Shown: piece by piece, positions 1-7,383 of the stretch
Layout of the letters: each line of letters opens with the position of its first letter
Position numbering within the stretch: position 1 is the first letter of the stretch
Assembly: GCF_000455265.1 (NCBI RefSeq)
Contig: NZ_HG005139.1
Location: 948,676 to 996,663, forward strand
Source of the DNA: Paenibacillus antibioticophila
Lineage (GTDB): Bacteria; Bacillota; Bacilli; Paenibacillales; Paenibacillaceae
Reading direction: 5' to 3'
DNA length: 47,988 bases
Made by a program: the position numbers and the translations under genes
Notes under the pieces: generated by a model
Databases searched by the model: none
What the model saw: only the letters and a program-made list of their open reading frames with translations
What the model was told of the DNA's origin: nothing

Positions 1-762
1 CAACTCGTGGGTTACGCCGGCGAGCGCCAATGCGCGCCATTCCTCCAGTTGCTTGAGACGAAGCGCCATGTCTTTAAAGGATCCGATCAGTTCCCGGACT
101 TCGCGCTCCGGCGCGTCGATCTCCAGGCTGACGTCGTAAGAGCCCGCGGCGATTTGCCTGGCGCTTAGGGCAACGTCGCGGATCGGCCGGGACAGCTTGC
201 GGGACAATGCGTATAGCGTAATCCATCCGCATAAAATCAGGGTCAGCAGCAGCAGGACGACCAAGACGATTTCGTTCGGGCTATAGGTAAGCGATCGTTT
301 GGACTGGAGCAGAGCAACCTGCCCTTGCTGCCCGCTTTCGCCCATAATCGGCGCCGTTACCGCCAAAAAGCGGTTGTCCCGCGAACGGGCCAGGTCGTCC
401 GTCAGTTTGTGTTTAAGCTCATATTCGCTGATTTTCGGCTTGGAGAAGACCAAGTGCCCCTTTTTATCGGTAATGATCAGGCATAGCTCGTCCTTGTCCA
501 CGTTAAAATAATCAAACCGGCTTTTCAGCAACGGCTCGAACTCGCCAGGAATGGCGAGTTCCCCGTCGGTGGAGGCGATCCGTTCGGAAATCTCCTGGAC
601 CAGCAATCCGCTTGTCTTAAGCCGGTTGTCCCTGGCCGTATCCTGGATCCAGTACACCGCGGCCACGGCAATAATGGCCAGGCCCAGGCATAAGATAGCG
701 AAATAGCGTAGCGTCCAGTAGGACAAAAGGGAGGCCGCTTTCGGTTTTATTCTTTGATCCAT
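1..762 (-). CDS. sensor histidine kinase, N-terminal part (cut by window edge)
   Basis: Membrane kinase partner of the adjacent OmpR-type regulator. Translating leftward from the ATG at 760-762 gives 254 codons before the window ends. A first membrane helix lies near residues 12-37, followed by an extracytoplasmic sensor region to about residue 150. A second helix lies near 153-178, then a HAMP-like linker with the RPIRDVALSA segment. The dimerisation motif (GVTHEL), containing the phosphoacceptor His, falls in the last visible codons, so the catalytic ATPase domain is outside the window. The start overlaps the 3' end of the regulator gene by 16 bp, which indicates translational coupling in one leftward operon. 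The signal is unknown. Confidence 0.88.
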   Translation of the reverse strand, partial: MDQRIKPKAASLLSYWTLRYFAILCLGLAIIAVAAVYWIQDTARDNRLKTSGLLVQEISERIASTDGELAIPGEFEPLLKSRFDYFNVDKDELCLIITDKKGHLVFSKPKISEYELKHKLTDDLARSRDNRFLAVTAPIMGESGQQGQVALLQSKRSLTYSPNEIVLVVLLLLTLILCGWITLYALSRKLSRPIRDVALSARQIAAGSYDVSLEIDAPEREVRELIGSFKDMALRLKQLEEWRALALAGVTHEL

Positions 763-1430
763 AATTGATACCCCATTCCCCGTAAGGTACGGATTTCCCC
801 TTCGTCGCCAGACCAGTGCGACAGCGCCTGGCGCAGCCGCTTAATGGAGAGATCGACCGCCCGGTCGCTCCCCTCGTAATCCATTCCCCACACCTGTTCG
901 ATCAGTTGCTCGCGGGAAAAAGTCCGGTTGGGGCGTTCCGCCAAAAAGAGCAGCAGCGTCAGCTCGCGGGGATTCAATGCCACTTCGGCTCCGTTGACCA
1001 ACACCTGCTTGGCGGCTAAATCGATAAGCAGGTTGCCGTAAATCCTTTTGCCGTGACGGTCATTCCAATGGACCGGCCTGCGCAGGACGGCCTTGATGCG
1101 GGCGACCACCTCTTCGGGCACGAAAGGCTTGACCATATAGTCGTCCGCCCCTTCGTTCAGACCAGCGAGCCGGTCCGAAATCCCGTCCCTTGCCGTCAGC
1201 ATGATGACCGGACAAGCCCCTCTTTCGCGAATCGCGGCAAGCAGTTCCATTCCGTCTGCGTCGGGCAGCATCAGATCCAGCAGCACCAAATCCGGTTTAT
1301 CGCAATCAAACGCTGCGATGGCTTCCGTGCCGGTTGCCGCCCTGACGGGACGGTAGCCGGCTTTTTTTACATAGGCGGCGAGGACGCGCGATATGGCCAC
1401 CTCGTCTTCGATAATAAGAATGGTCTTCAC
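747..1430 (-). CDS. OmpR/PhoB-family response regulator
   Basis: DNA-binding response regulator of 227 aa, the usual length for the OmpR family. The receiver domain occupies about residues 1-118, with an acidic pair near residues 8-10, the predicted phosphoacceptor Asp52 (LLDLMLP) and Lys near 102 (MVKPF). A winged-helix domain follows at about 128-226 and ends with the typical RTLRGMGYQLW segment. It is the first gene of a leftward operon, and the histidine kinase start overlaps its end. A YceI-like gene is transcribed divergently from the 196-bp gap upstream, making it a candidate target, but I see no clear operator there. Confidence 0.95.
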   Translation of the reverse strand: MKTILIIEDEVAISRVLAAYVKKAGYRPVRAATGTEAIAAFDCDKPDLVLLDLMLPDADGMELLAAIRERGACPVIMLTARDGISDRLAGLNEGADDYMVKPFVPEEVVARIKAVLRRPVHWNDRHGKRIYGNLLIDLAAKQVLVNGAEVALNPRELTLLLFLAERPNRTFSREQLIEQVWGMDYEGSDRAVDLSIKRLRQALSHWSGDEGEIRTLRGMGYQLWIKE

Positions 1431-1626
1431 GAAGTCCTCCTCCTCTATCGTTCAATTTTTAAGCTTATGGTATAAATCATAACCATATGCCGGCCGGGGC
1501 TGCAAGTTTTGGTTCGGCAGCCATACCAAAAATGGGAATTTCTATGAAAGTTCAGGTTTGGACATCATCCCGACACATTCGGCTGCTAGATTAAGGGGCA
1601 AAAGAGGATAGGAGGCTATACTAAAC

Positions 1627-2337
1627 ATGAACAAAAAGACGAGAAACTGGATCGTTGCCGGAGCTGCTGTGGTGATTTTGGTCGGCGCCGGCGGTTACGC
1701 CTATATGGATGATTACTTGGGGAACCGGGTGGAAATTACCGAAGCCATCCCGGCAAGCGGCTCGGCGGCGAATGCCTCCGCAAACGAGGGGAACGTGGAG
1801 CAAGCCACGGTCGGAGCCGAGCAACTAAACGGAGTATGGAACATCGCCGAAGAATCCAAGGTTTATTTTTCCGTGACCACTTCGCGCGAAACCGTCAATT
1901 TTGAAAACGCAGCGGTCGGCGGGTCTTGGACGATCCAACTGGACCAGCCGGAAAATATGAAAGCCGAAGGGACCTTGGAGATGAGTGAAGTCAACTCCGG
2001 GAACACCCAGCGGGACGGTCATATCCAAAGCGCCGATTATTTTAACGTGGCGCAGTTCCCGCAGGCAGCATTTACGGCGGCTTCGTTTGAAGGGCTGCCG
2101 GAGGCTTGGGAAGAAGGCGCGGTTTACGACTTTCGGATGGCCGGAACGTTAAGCGTGAAAGGGATCGACAAAGAGGCAACGTTCGACGGGCAGGCGCTCT
2201 ATCAAAATAATCAGGTAAGATTGTCGGGGACGACCACCGTGACCTTCGCCGATTTCGGGATGCAAAACCCGCATTCGGTCGTGCTGGAAACGGAAAACGA
2301 CATTGCGGTCCGTTTGGAGCTGGTGCTCGAGAAGTAA
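1627..2337 (+). CDS. YceI-like domain protein, membrane-anchored or exported
   Basis: 236-aa protein with a hydrophobic N-terminal segment (residues 9-28) that could be an uncleaved anchor or signal peptide. A low-complexity Ala/Ser linker runs to about residue 60. The rest (about 66-235) is a YceI-like lipocalin-type domain: it starts with the typical GVWNIAEESKVYFSVT strand, has the HIQSADYFNVAQFPQAAF motif and ends with AVRLELVLEK. YceI relatives bind polyisoprenoid or lipid-like molecules outside the membrane; the ligand here is unknown. The start is the ATG at 1627, with an AGGAGG box about 12 bp upstream. It is divergent from the two-component system. Confidence 0.85.
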   Translation: MNKKTRNWIVAGAAVVILVGAGGYAYMDDYLGNRVEITEAIPASGSAANASANEGNVEQATVGAEQLNGVWNIAEESKVYFSVTTSRETVNFENAAVGGSWTIQLDQPENMKAEGTLEMSEVNSGNTQRDGHIQSADYFNVAQFPQAAFTAASFEGLPEAWEEGAVYDFRMAGTLSVKGIDKEATFDGQALYQNNQVRLSGTTTVTFADFGMQNPHSVVLETENDIAVRLELVLEK

Positions 2338-2909
2338 CCCTGCTTCATTCGTCTCGCATGATAGGGGAGTGCCCCAATTAACGCATAAAAGGACCTCAAT
2401 TCCCTAGTAAGGGAGATGAGGTCCTTCGCATAGAAGAAATGAAATGATCGTTTCATGATCTAACGCTTGCCACGGTGCTTAACCCCCCTGAGATCATCGC
2501 TCTGAGATTCTAACGCTTACCCCAGATCTTATACCTCTTTTTCATCAACGAAACCATGGGTTTTTGCAGAAATAGCGCGTGCCAGCGTCGCTAGGATTTC
2601 TTAAGCGGCGGATTCGCCGCAATAGCGCTTATCATCAGCGTTAGAGTCAATCATCCGCCATTTCCTATTTTTTGATCCTTCAACTTAAAACCAGTCGGAC
2701 GAGTACTCCATGTTTAGATGGCAAAAGACACGCCCGTCAGCTCTTCGCTTAACGGTCAGGATATGGTCAAAGGTGTAGAAGTCAATCAGGGAGATACAAC
2801 AGCTCATTACCTGAGCTGAGGACAGCTTTATAGTTGTATTTTTGATTCTGGCATGAGACATGGACAATATTAGGTAAGTTTTTTTATAAAAGTGTAAAGT
2901 TCTAATTTA
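2338..2909. other. intergenic region with hairpins and short repeats
   Basis: No convincing gene in 570 bp. It begins with a hairpin at 2389-2426 (AAGGACCTCA pairing with TGAGGTCCTT) without a T-run, probably ending the YceI transcript. The motif TCTAACGCTT occurs near 2459 and again near 2511, and its complement-like GCGTTAGA near 2638. A perfect GCGGCG/CGCCGC hairpin lies near 2603-2618. A leftward 60-codon reading frame at 2685-2867 has no ribosome binding site and no recognisable family. Confidence 0.5.
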
Positions 2910-3278
2910 TTGTTTTGTTTCGGAACATTATCCATCTTAGGGGCGATGGAAAGCGCTCTTCATGGCGATAACAACTATTTGTATACAAATGCAGCTTTGG
3001 GCTTTGTCACTTCGCTGGTCCTGGCATCGACCTATGGCCTTGGCATTGCTTTATCCGCGATCGTATTATTCTTGTGGCAAGGGGGGATCTATCTTTTTTT
3101 CGAATCTTTATCGGCATTTTTAACGGCTGAATTATTAACCGAAATCTCTCTTATAGGGGGCTTCCTCATCTTAAGCTCAGGTCTGGCTATCTTGAAAATC
3201 AAGGATTGTAAGGCTCTAAACATGCTGCCGTCTTTACTTGTGCCCATCCTATGGTTCTTGTTAAGAGCAGTATTCTGA
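2910..3278 (+). pseudogene. DUF554-family membrane protein, C-terminal remnant
   Basis: 122 codons matching the C-terminal half of DUF554 proteins, which are normally about 225-230 aa integral membrane proteins. The family pattern is visible: CFGTLSILGAMESALHGD, a conserved central helix (LASTYGLGIALSA), an LWQGGIYLF segment, and the closing GGFLILSSGLAILKIKDCKALNMLPS. The reading frame is closed by a stop at 2895-2897 and no N-terminal half is visible upstream, so this is a truncated gene. The TTG at 2910 is simply the first possible start. Function of the intact family is not established. Confidence 0.75.
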
Positions 3279-3405
3279 CTTTCGAGAAGAAATTCCCGTG
3301 AGAAATCGCGTTGAATGAACAAGATGGGAAGGGCTCTTGGTGTTTCGGAATGGGCCTGCTTCGTCATGGCTAACATAAATATCCCGGTACACATCGCTAA
3401 ACTTG

Positions 3406-3434
3406 AAAATCCCTCCTTCGGGAGGGATTTTGTT
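3406..3434 (+). terminator. intrinsic terminator
   Basis: AAAATCCCTCC and GGAGGGATTTT pair around a TTCG tetraloop, followed by TGTTGTT. It lies downstream of the DUF554 remnant. Confidence 0.7.
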
Positions 3435-3533
3435 GTTCAGGAAAGCTTATAGCAATGAATAAAAATCCCTGACCTATATGATAAGATAATGCCGGTCTGC
3501 CAACCGCAACATCAAATCAAGGAGGACAAGGGA

Positions 3534-3665
3534 ATGGACAAGAGCAGTCTAGCACACATGTGCTGGAACTGCACATACCACATTGTATTTGCACCAAAAT
3601 ACAGAAGACAGATGACCTATGGGAAAATGAAGCGAGGATTCGGGGGGATCACCCGAGGACTGTAA
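3534..3665 (+). pseudogene. IS200/IS605-type transposase TnpA, N-terminal stub
   Basis: The 43-codon frame begins MDKSSLAH and contains WNCTYHIVFAPKYRRQ, the signature start of IS200-like Y1 transposases (normally about 130-155 aa). After about 32 codons it leaves the family sequence and stops, so the HUH motif and catalytic Tyr are missing. An AGGAGGACAAGGGA ribosome site precedes the ATG. It is the remnant of an insertion event next to the truncated DUF554 gene. Confidence 0.75.
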
Positions 3666-3676
3666 GTTCAACAGAA

Positions 3677-4339
3677 TTACTGGAAATGATGCTGCCACTC
3701 ATTTAAGCCCTCTTCCATCCGATAGGCTTTAAAGCCATTAGCTTGCAGCTTCTGGGCAGCCAATGCTGAGTAGACGCATAATGGTCCTCTGCAGTAAGCG
3801 ACAATCTCTGCGTTTTTTGGTAATTCTTGAATGAAGTTCTCCAGATCCTCAATGGGAGCAGAGATGGCTCCGGATATATGCCCGGACTCGTACTCTTCTT
3901 TAGGCCGCAAATCCAGTAAAATAATGGATCCGGAGCTTAACTTTTCTTGAACCTCATCCATCGTCAAGGTTTGAATATGATCAAGGTTTTCAAGAAAGTC
4001 TTGTTTTAGTTTTCCGATATCAGGCAGTTGCTTTTCACTTACTCGCCATAAGGCTGCAAGGAAGTCGACAATGGAGGGATCAGCTAATGAGTAAATTGCA
4101 TAGGTCCCTTTTTTTGAGAACTTCACGAGCTTCGCCTCAAGCAGGACTTGGAGATGGCGAGATACGTTCGCGATGCTCATGTCTGTGCATGCTGCAAGCT
4201 TTTCAACACTCTTTGACCCTTGAGACAACAAATTCATAATCTCCAGCCGCTTATCGCTAGATAAGCACTTTCCGATCCTCGATAGTTGTTTGTAGAGATC
4301 TTCTTTGAATACCTTGGCCTCATTCAGCGCCTCATCCAT
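3677..4339 (-). CDS. ArsR-family regulator fused to a rhodanese domain
   Basis: 220-aa fusion. Residues about 15-95 form an ArsR winged helix (KRLEIMNLLSQG, recognition region SIANVSRHLQVL). Residues about 123-218 are a rhodanese domain with LLDLRPKEEYESGHISGAI and an active-site loop CRGPLC, where Cys183 is the predicted sulfur-accepting residue. Cys25 and Cys51 in the HTH part are possible thiol sensors. Such fusions usually respond to thiol, sulfur or oxidative stress. The gene follows ytxJ in a leftward unit, facing trxA. Palindromic ATTCAATTGAAT-like sites overlap both divergent transcription starts, suggesting it represses itself, ytxJ and trxA. Confidence 0.9.
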   Translation of the reverse strand: MDEALNEAKVFKEDLYKQLSRIGKCLSSDKRLEIMNLLSQGSKSVEKLAACTDMSIANVSRHLQVLLEAKLVKFSKKGTYAIYSLADPSIVDFLAALWRVSEKQLPDIGKLKQDFLENLDHIQTLTMDEVQEKLSSGSIILLDLRPKEEYESGHISGAISAPIEDLENFIQELPKNAEIVAYCRGPLCVYSALAAQKLQANGFKAYRMEEGLNEWQHHFQ

Positions 4340-4396
4340 AGTAGCTCATTAACCTCGATTCTTTTTCAAAAATGCTGCTGTTTACCTTTTTAAGTG

Positions 4397-4735
4397 TCAG
4401 TCCAATACCGCTGTCATATGTGCTTTGGTAACCGACCAGTGCGAAGCAGTCCAGTATTTTTCTCCATTTTTCACGAAGATAATTTGAGGTGATTCATGCT
4501 TTACTCCTAAATCTTCTGCGATCTGATTGGATACGGGGCGGGATTCAATGACCTTAACCAGCGTGTAATCTATCTGATCATTGGGAGCGGACTCCAGGTA
4601 TTGTTCATATTCATGCAGTGCATTGGCGCTGACCGGGCAGGTTGTGCTGTGCTTAAGGATTACCTGTCCTCGCTCTGATGATTTCGCAAGGATATCTTTC
4701 CATTCCTCAAGGGTAGTTATTTCGTTCCAGTTCAT
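4397..4735 (-). CDS. ytxJ: bacillithiol-system redox protein YtxJ (BrxC-like)
   Basis: 112-aa thioredoxin-fold protein that in bacillithiol-producing Bacillota is thought to reduce S-bacillithiolated proteins. The motif STTCPVSANAL carries a single active Cys33 (CPVS). The C-terminal part has the GVKHESPQIIFVKNGEKYWTASHW segment typical of the family. It is transcribed leftward ahead of the ArsR-rhodanese gene, 57 bp apart, and divergently from trxA. This supports a shared thiol-stress function and indicates that the host makes bacillithiol. Confidence 0.92.
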   Translation of the reverse strand: MNWNEITTLEEWKDILAKSSERGQVILKHSTTCPVSANALHEYEQYLESAPNDQIDYTLVKVIESRPVSNQIAEDLGVKHESPQIIFVKNGEKYWTASHWSVTKAHMTAVLD

Positions 4736-4768
4736 TCCAGTAAACCCCTTTCCTTATATTAAGCTCAG

Positions 4769-4825
4769 TCAATTGAATAATTGAATTTTAACATGAACTA
4801 TACAACGATTAGGCGGAAATTTCAA
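4769..4825 (-). promoter_or_regulatory. leftward promoter and operator of ytxJ-arsR
   Basis: On the minus strand a -35 TTGAAA (4820-4825) and a -10 TATAGT (4797-4802) are separated by 17 bp. Just downstream, over the expected transcription start, lies the inverted repeat TCAATT-GAAT-AATTGA (4769-4784). It shares the TCAATTGAAT core with the site in front of trxA, as expected for an ArsR-family operator. The protein-site link is inferred. Confidence 0.65.
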
Positions 4826-4854
4826 ATTTAATCGACTCAATATTCCATATTTGC

Positions 4855-4902
4855 TTGACGTATTAATAATAACACACTATAATTCAACTATTCAATTGAA
4901 TA
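4855..4902 (+). promoter_or_regulatory. rightward promoter and operator of trxA
   Basis: -35 TTGACG (4855-4860), 17-bp spacer, -10 TATAAT (4878-4883). The perfect palindrome TATTCAATTGAATA (4889-4902) covers the expected start of transcription, mirroring the arrangement on the ytxJ side. A repressor bound here would block initiation. Confidence 0.7.
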
Positions 4903-4938
4903 ATAAATTACTTGTATGAATTACAGGAGGTTATTGCA

Positions 4939-5259
4939 ATGAGTGCAACAGCATTGACGAAGGAAACGTTTCAAAGCTCTATCCAGTCAGGTGTTAGTTT
5001 AGTTGATTTTTGGGCTCCTTGGTGCGGGCCTTGTAAGGTTCAGCTTCCTATCGTGCACGAATTGGCAAGTGAACTGGAGGGGCAAGCTACAATTGCTACA
5101 GTCAATGTCGATGAAAATGCAGAACTGGCTTCTCAGTTTGGTGTTCGAAGTATTCCTACTCTGCTGCTCTTTAAGGATGGAAGACTAGTCGATCAATTGA
5201 TTGGCATTAATCAAAAGCCTATACTAAAAAACAAGGTACTGGGCCTGATTGGTGAATAA
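4939..5259 (+). CDS. trxA: thioredoxin
   Basis: 106-aa thioredoxin, the normal length. The active site is FWAPWCGPCK (Cys29 and Cys32), and the cis-Pro loop is in VRSIPTLLLF. It reduces protein disulfides in the cytoplasm. The ATG at 4939 is preferred because an AGGAGG box lies at 4925-4930; an in-frame TTG at 4912 lies upstream of that box. The divergent ytxJ and ArsR-rhodanese genes and the operator in its promoter suggest a stress-inducible thioredoxin in addition to a housekeeping copy elsewhere. Confidence 0.95.
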   Translation: MSATALTKETFQSSIQSGVSLVDFWAPWCGPCKVQLPIVHELASELEGQATIATVNVDENAELASQFGVRSIPTLLLFKDGRLVDQLIGINQKPILKNKVLGLIGE

Positions 5260-5359
5260 AATAGCACCGACCCTTGCTCTTGTTTCCTGATCAAAAGGAA
5301 TATCTCAGGGCAACAAAGAGGAGTGAAGCATCTCCTTAATCAAATAGCAGCTCGATATG

Positions 5360-5393
5360 AAAGGGAATGCCTTACCTGTGGTATTCCCTTTTC
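5360..5393 (+). terminator. intrinsic terminator after trxA
   Basis: AAAGGGAATGCC pairs with GGTATTCCCTTT (one G-U pair) around an 8-nt loop; followed by TTCT. Confidence 0.65.
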
Positions 5394-5455
5394 TATAAGT
5401 GCAATAATGTTTATTTTAACAGGCAAATCGTTTAATCAAGGTGGGTTGAGGGGAA

Positions 5456-6136
5456 TTGAATAATATTCAAGTAGGCTCTTTAGTGTTAAATGGACAACTG
5501 ATATTATATCTAGCTTTTGGAGCAGCAGGCTGGTTGATGCTTCGCTATCGTCTTCGAAATAGGGCGGAGCGGCACGTCATTCTGTCTGTTATGTCCAACG
5601 CATTTTGGATGTGGATTGTAGTGTGGAAGCTGAGTTTCTTAATCTTTCATCCGGTCGAGGTCATTCACCGTCCTGCTGTTCTGCTCTACTTTGACGGAGG
5701 AGGGCGCGGGGCCTGGATTGCAAGCTCAGTTGCTGCATTCTATATCTGGAAGAAAGCGGCGAAGCTGAAGGGCTTATCTCCATCATGGCTGGATATGACG
5801 ACCTTATTTTTATGTTCCGGATGGTTCGCCTATCAGATGTTATCGGCTGTCATCGGAGTAGAGCCTGTCTGGTTCCATGCAGCAAGCGCCGGATTAACCG
5901 CAGGTTTTCTTTTTCTGCAATTAGCCTTTTCAAGTAAAAGTAATCTGTTAAAATGGCCGGCCTATGCAGTCTGGCTATCGATTGGACATGTTATTCTCTG
6001 GTTCTGTGTTCCGAATCGGGAGATCCTGCTTTTGTCCTTCAACAAGCAGCAATTGTATTTTTTAATTATTGCCGCAGCCCTAACCGCATGGAACTGGTTG
6101 AATGAGGCAAGGCCTGGCGGAGTTCTCCGGGAATAA
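5456..6136 (+). CDS. polytopic membrane protein paired with a ResA-like oxidoreductase
   Basis: 226-aa protein with about six or seven predicted membrane helices (for example near residues 10-28, 42-66, 84-98, 109-130, 135-155, 163-180, 188-212) joined by short Arg/Lys-rich loops. I do not recognise a catalytic motif; the HPVEVIHRPAVLLYFDGGG segment near residues 64-82 is the most distinctive part. The TTG start at 5456 is supported by GAGGGG just upstream. It ends 42 bp before the ResA-like gene, so the pair is probably one operon. A role in electron supply or membrane anchoring for extracytoplasmic thiol exchange is an inference from position only. Confidence 0.7.
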   Translation: MNNIQVGSLVLNGQLILYLAFGAAGWLMLRYRLRNRAERHVILSVMSNAFWMWIVVWKLSFLIFHPVEVIHRPAVLLYFDGGGRGAWIASSVAAFYIWKKAAKLKGLSPSWLDMTTLFLCSGWFAYQMLSAVIGVEPVWFHAASAGLTAGFLFLQLAFSSKSNLLKWPAYAVWLSIGHVILWFCVPNREILLLSFNKQQLYFLIIAAALTAWNWLNEARPGGVLRE

Positions 6137-6178
6137 TATTTTTGGCGGATTACTCTTTGATGGAGGGAGATACATAGA

Positions 6179-6730
6179 ATGAGGAAAAATATAGCAGCCA
6201 TACTTTTCTTGATCGGTCTTGTTGTATACGGCACATATGATTATTTGAAAGAGTCCCCTTCCGATGCGATACAGATGTCGGAGCTTGAAGCGAATGAAGT
6301 AGGAATTCGGAAGGGACAAAGGGCACCGGACTTTACACTTGCGGATTTACAAGGGAACCCCGTAAAGCTATCTGACTATAAGGGTAAAAGAGTAATGCTT
6401 AACTTTTGGGCCACCTGGTGTCCCCCGTGCCAAGTGGAGATGCCTCATATGCAGAAATTTTATGAAGACTATCGGCATCAAGATATAGTGGTTCTTGGAG
6501 TGAATATGACGGCTATTGAAAATCATCAGGAGGATGTGCAAAAGTTTGTGAACAAAGGGCAGTTTACGTTTCCCATTCTGTTCGATACGAAAGGAGACGT
6601 TATGCAGGCATATCAGGTTACTGCGTACCCGACAACGTATTTGCTGGATTCCAGCGGGGTGATCAAGGACAAATTTGTGGGAGCAATGAGCTACGAAACG
6701 ATGAAGAAATACGCTATGGAAATGAAATAA
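6179..6730 (+). CDS. ResA/TlpA-like membrane-anchored thiol-disulfide oxidoreductase
   Basis: 183-aa protein with one N-terminal membrane helix (about residues 4-21) and an extracytoplasmic thioredoxin-fold domain. GQRAPDFTLADLQGNPVKLSDYKGK leads into FWATWCPPCQVEMP, with redox cysteines Cys81 and Cys84. The cis-Pro region AYPTTYLLDSSG is present. ResA relatives reduce disulfides on the outer face of the membrane, for example in apocytochrome c. No cytochrome maturation genes are nearby, so the substrate is unknown. It follows the membrane protein closely and completes the thiol-redox cluster. Confidence 0.9.
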   Translation: MRKNIAAILFLIGLVVYGTYDYLKESPSDAIQMSELEANEVGIRKGQRAPDFTLADLQGNPVKLSDYKGKRVMLNFWATWCPPCQVEMPHMQKFYEDYRHQDIVVLGVNMTAIENHQEDVQKFVNKGQFTFPILFDTKGDVMQAYQVTAYPTTYLLDSSGVIKDKFVGAMSYETMKKYAMEMK

Positions 6731-6736
6731 ATTCTA

Positions 6737-6764
6737 TTGACTAAAAAAATACTATCTATATAAT
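6737..6764 (+). promoter_or_regulatory. promoter of the EIIA gene
   Basis: TTGACT (6737-6742), 16-bp spacer, TATAAT (6759-6764). The surrounding sequence from 6721, including the stop codon of the preceding gene, nearly matches the promoter at 8177-8220, including TTCTATTGACTAAAAAAA followed by TACTA. The shared sequence suggests one regulator for both units. Confidence 0.7.
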
Positions 6765-6827
6765 TTTAACTATGATCCATCTGAAGCAACTTATAAATTC
6801 ATTATGATGACATCCGGGAGGAAGCCT

Positions 6828-7313
6828 ATGTTTTTTAAACGCAAGGAAAAGAAGCCAGCTGTAACCTCATTGGTCATCAAATCCCCGCTGAGCGGCACTG
6901 TTGTGGCACTGTCGGAAGTTCCCGATGAAGCTTTTTCGGAGGGCGCGATGGGACAAGGGTTTGCCGTTGAGCCTGAGGCAGGCAGACTGGTATCGCCGTT
7001 CTCCGGCACGGTAGTACATGTTATGGAAAAGAGTAAGCATGCAGTTATGCTGGAGCATGATAGCGGTGTGCAGATTCTGATGCATATTGGCATGAATACC
7101 GTCTCTTTGAAAGGTGAAGGATTCAAGCTGCATATTGAGAATGGTCAGCGGGTTGAGGAAGGGCAGCTGCTTATTGAATTTGACATGGCCGTGATCCGTG
7201 AGGCCGGCCTGCCGACCATCACCCCGGTTATCGTTCCTAACGGACTGGTGAGCGTTAAAGGGGTAGAAGTGGTGCTCGAAGGCTCTGACAGCTATATCCG
7301 CGTAGACTTGTAA
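6828..7313 (+). CDS. PTS glucose/beta-glucoside-type EIIA component
   Basis: 161-aa soluble phosphocarrier of the glucose-family PTS (EIIA-Glc fold). The pattern SPLSGTVVALSEVPDEAFSEGAMGQG opens the domain. His71 (KHAVMLEH) and His86 (LMHIGMNTVSLKGEGF) correspond to the conserved pair, with His86 the likely phosphorylated residue. The ATG at 6828 is chosen because GGGAGG ends 5-6 bp upstream; in-frame ATGs further up lie before that box. The EIIBC at 8267 lacks an EIIA domain, so this free-standing EIIA should supply its phosphate. Its promoter copy matches that of the EIIBC gene. Confidence 0.95.
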   Translation: MFFKRKEKKPAVTSLVIKSPLSGTVVALSEVPDEAFSEGAMGQGFAVEPEAGRLVSPFSGTVVHVMEKSKHAVMLEHDSGVQILMHIGMNTVSLKGEGFKLHIENGQRVEEGQLLIEFDMAVIREAGLPTITPVIVPNGLVSVKGVEVVLEGSDSYIRVDL

Positions 7314-7336
7314 CCGTTTTATGAGCAGTAATCATA

Positions 7337-7380
7337 AAGAAAAGCCCTGTTTAAGGAATTCCTCCGGCAGGGCTTCTTGG
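7337..7380. terminator. bidirectional terminator between convergent genes
   Basis: AAGCCCTG (7342-7349) pairs with CAGGGCTT (7368-7375). On the minus strand the stem is followed by TTCTTT, on the plus strand by CTTGG, so it best serves the leftward regulator gene while also lying after EIIA. Confidence 0.6.
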
Positions 7381-7383
7381 CGT

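Noticed and set aside
2510..2660. Riboswitch or structured RNA
   Set aside because: Repeats and a hairpin are present, but no gene follows in a suitable position and no known aptamer consensus is seen.
2685..2867. 60-codon leftward frame
   Set aside because: No ribosome site, no recognisable family, next to scrap DNA; it could be a remnant but cannot be supported.
3315..3452. Frame MNKMGRALGVSEW through the terminator at 3406
   Set aside because: It reads through a strong terminator hairpin and matches no family I know.
6768..6827. LicT/SacY-type antiterminator RNA before EIIA
   Set aside because: No ribonucleic antiterminator sequence or overlapping terminator could be found in the short leader.
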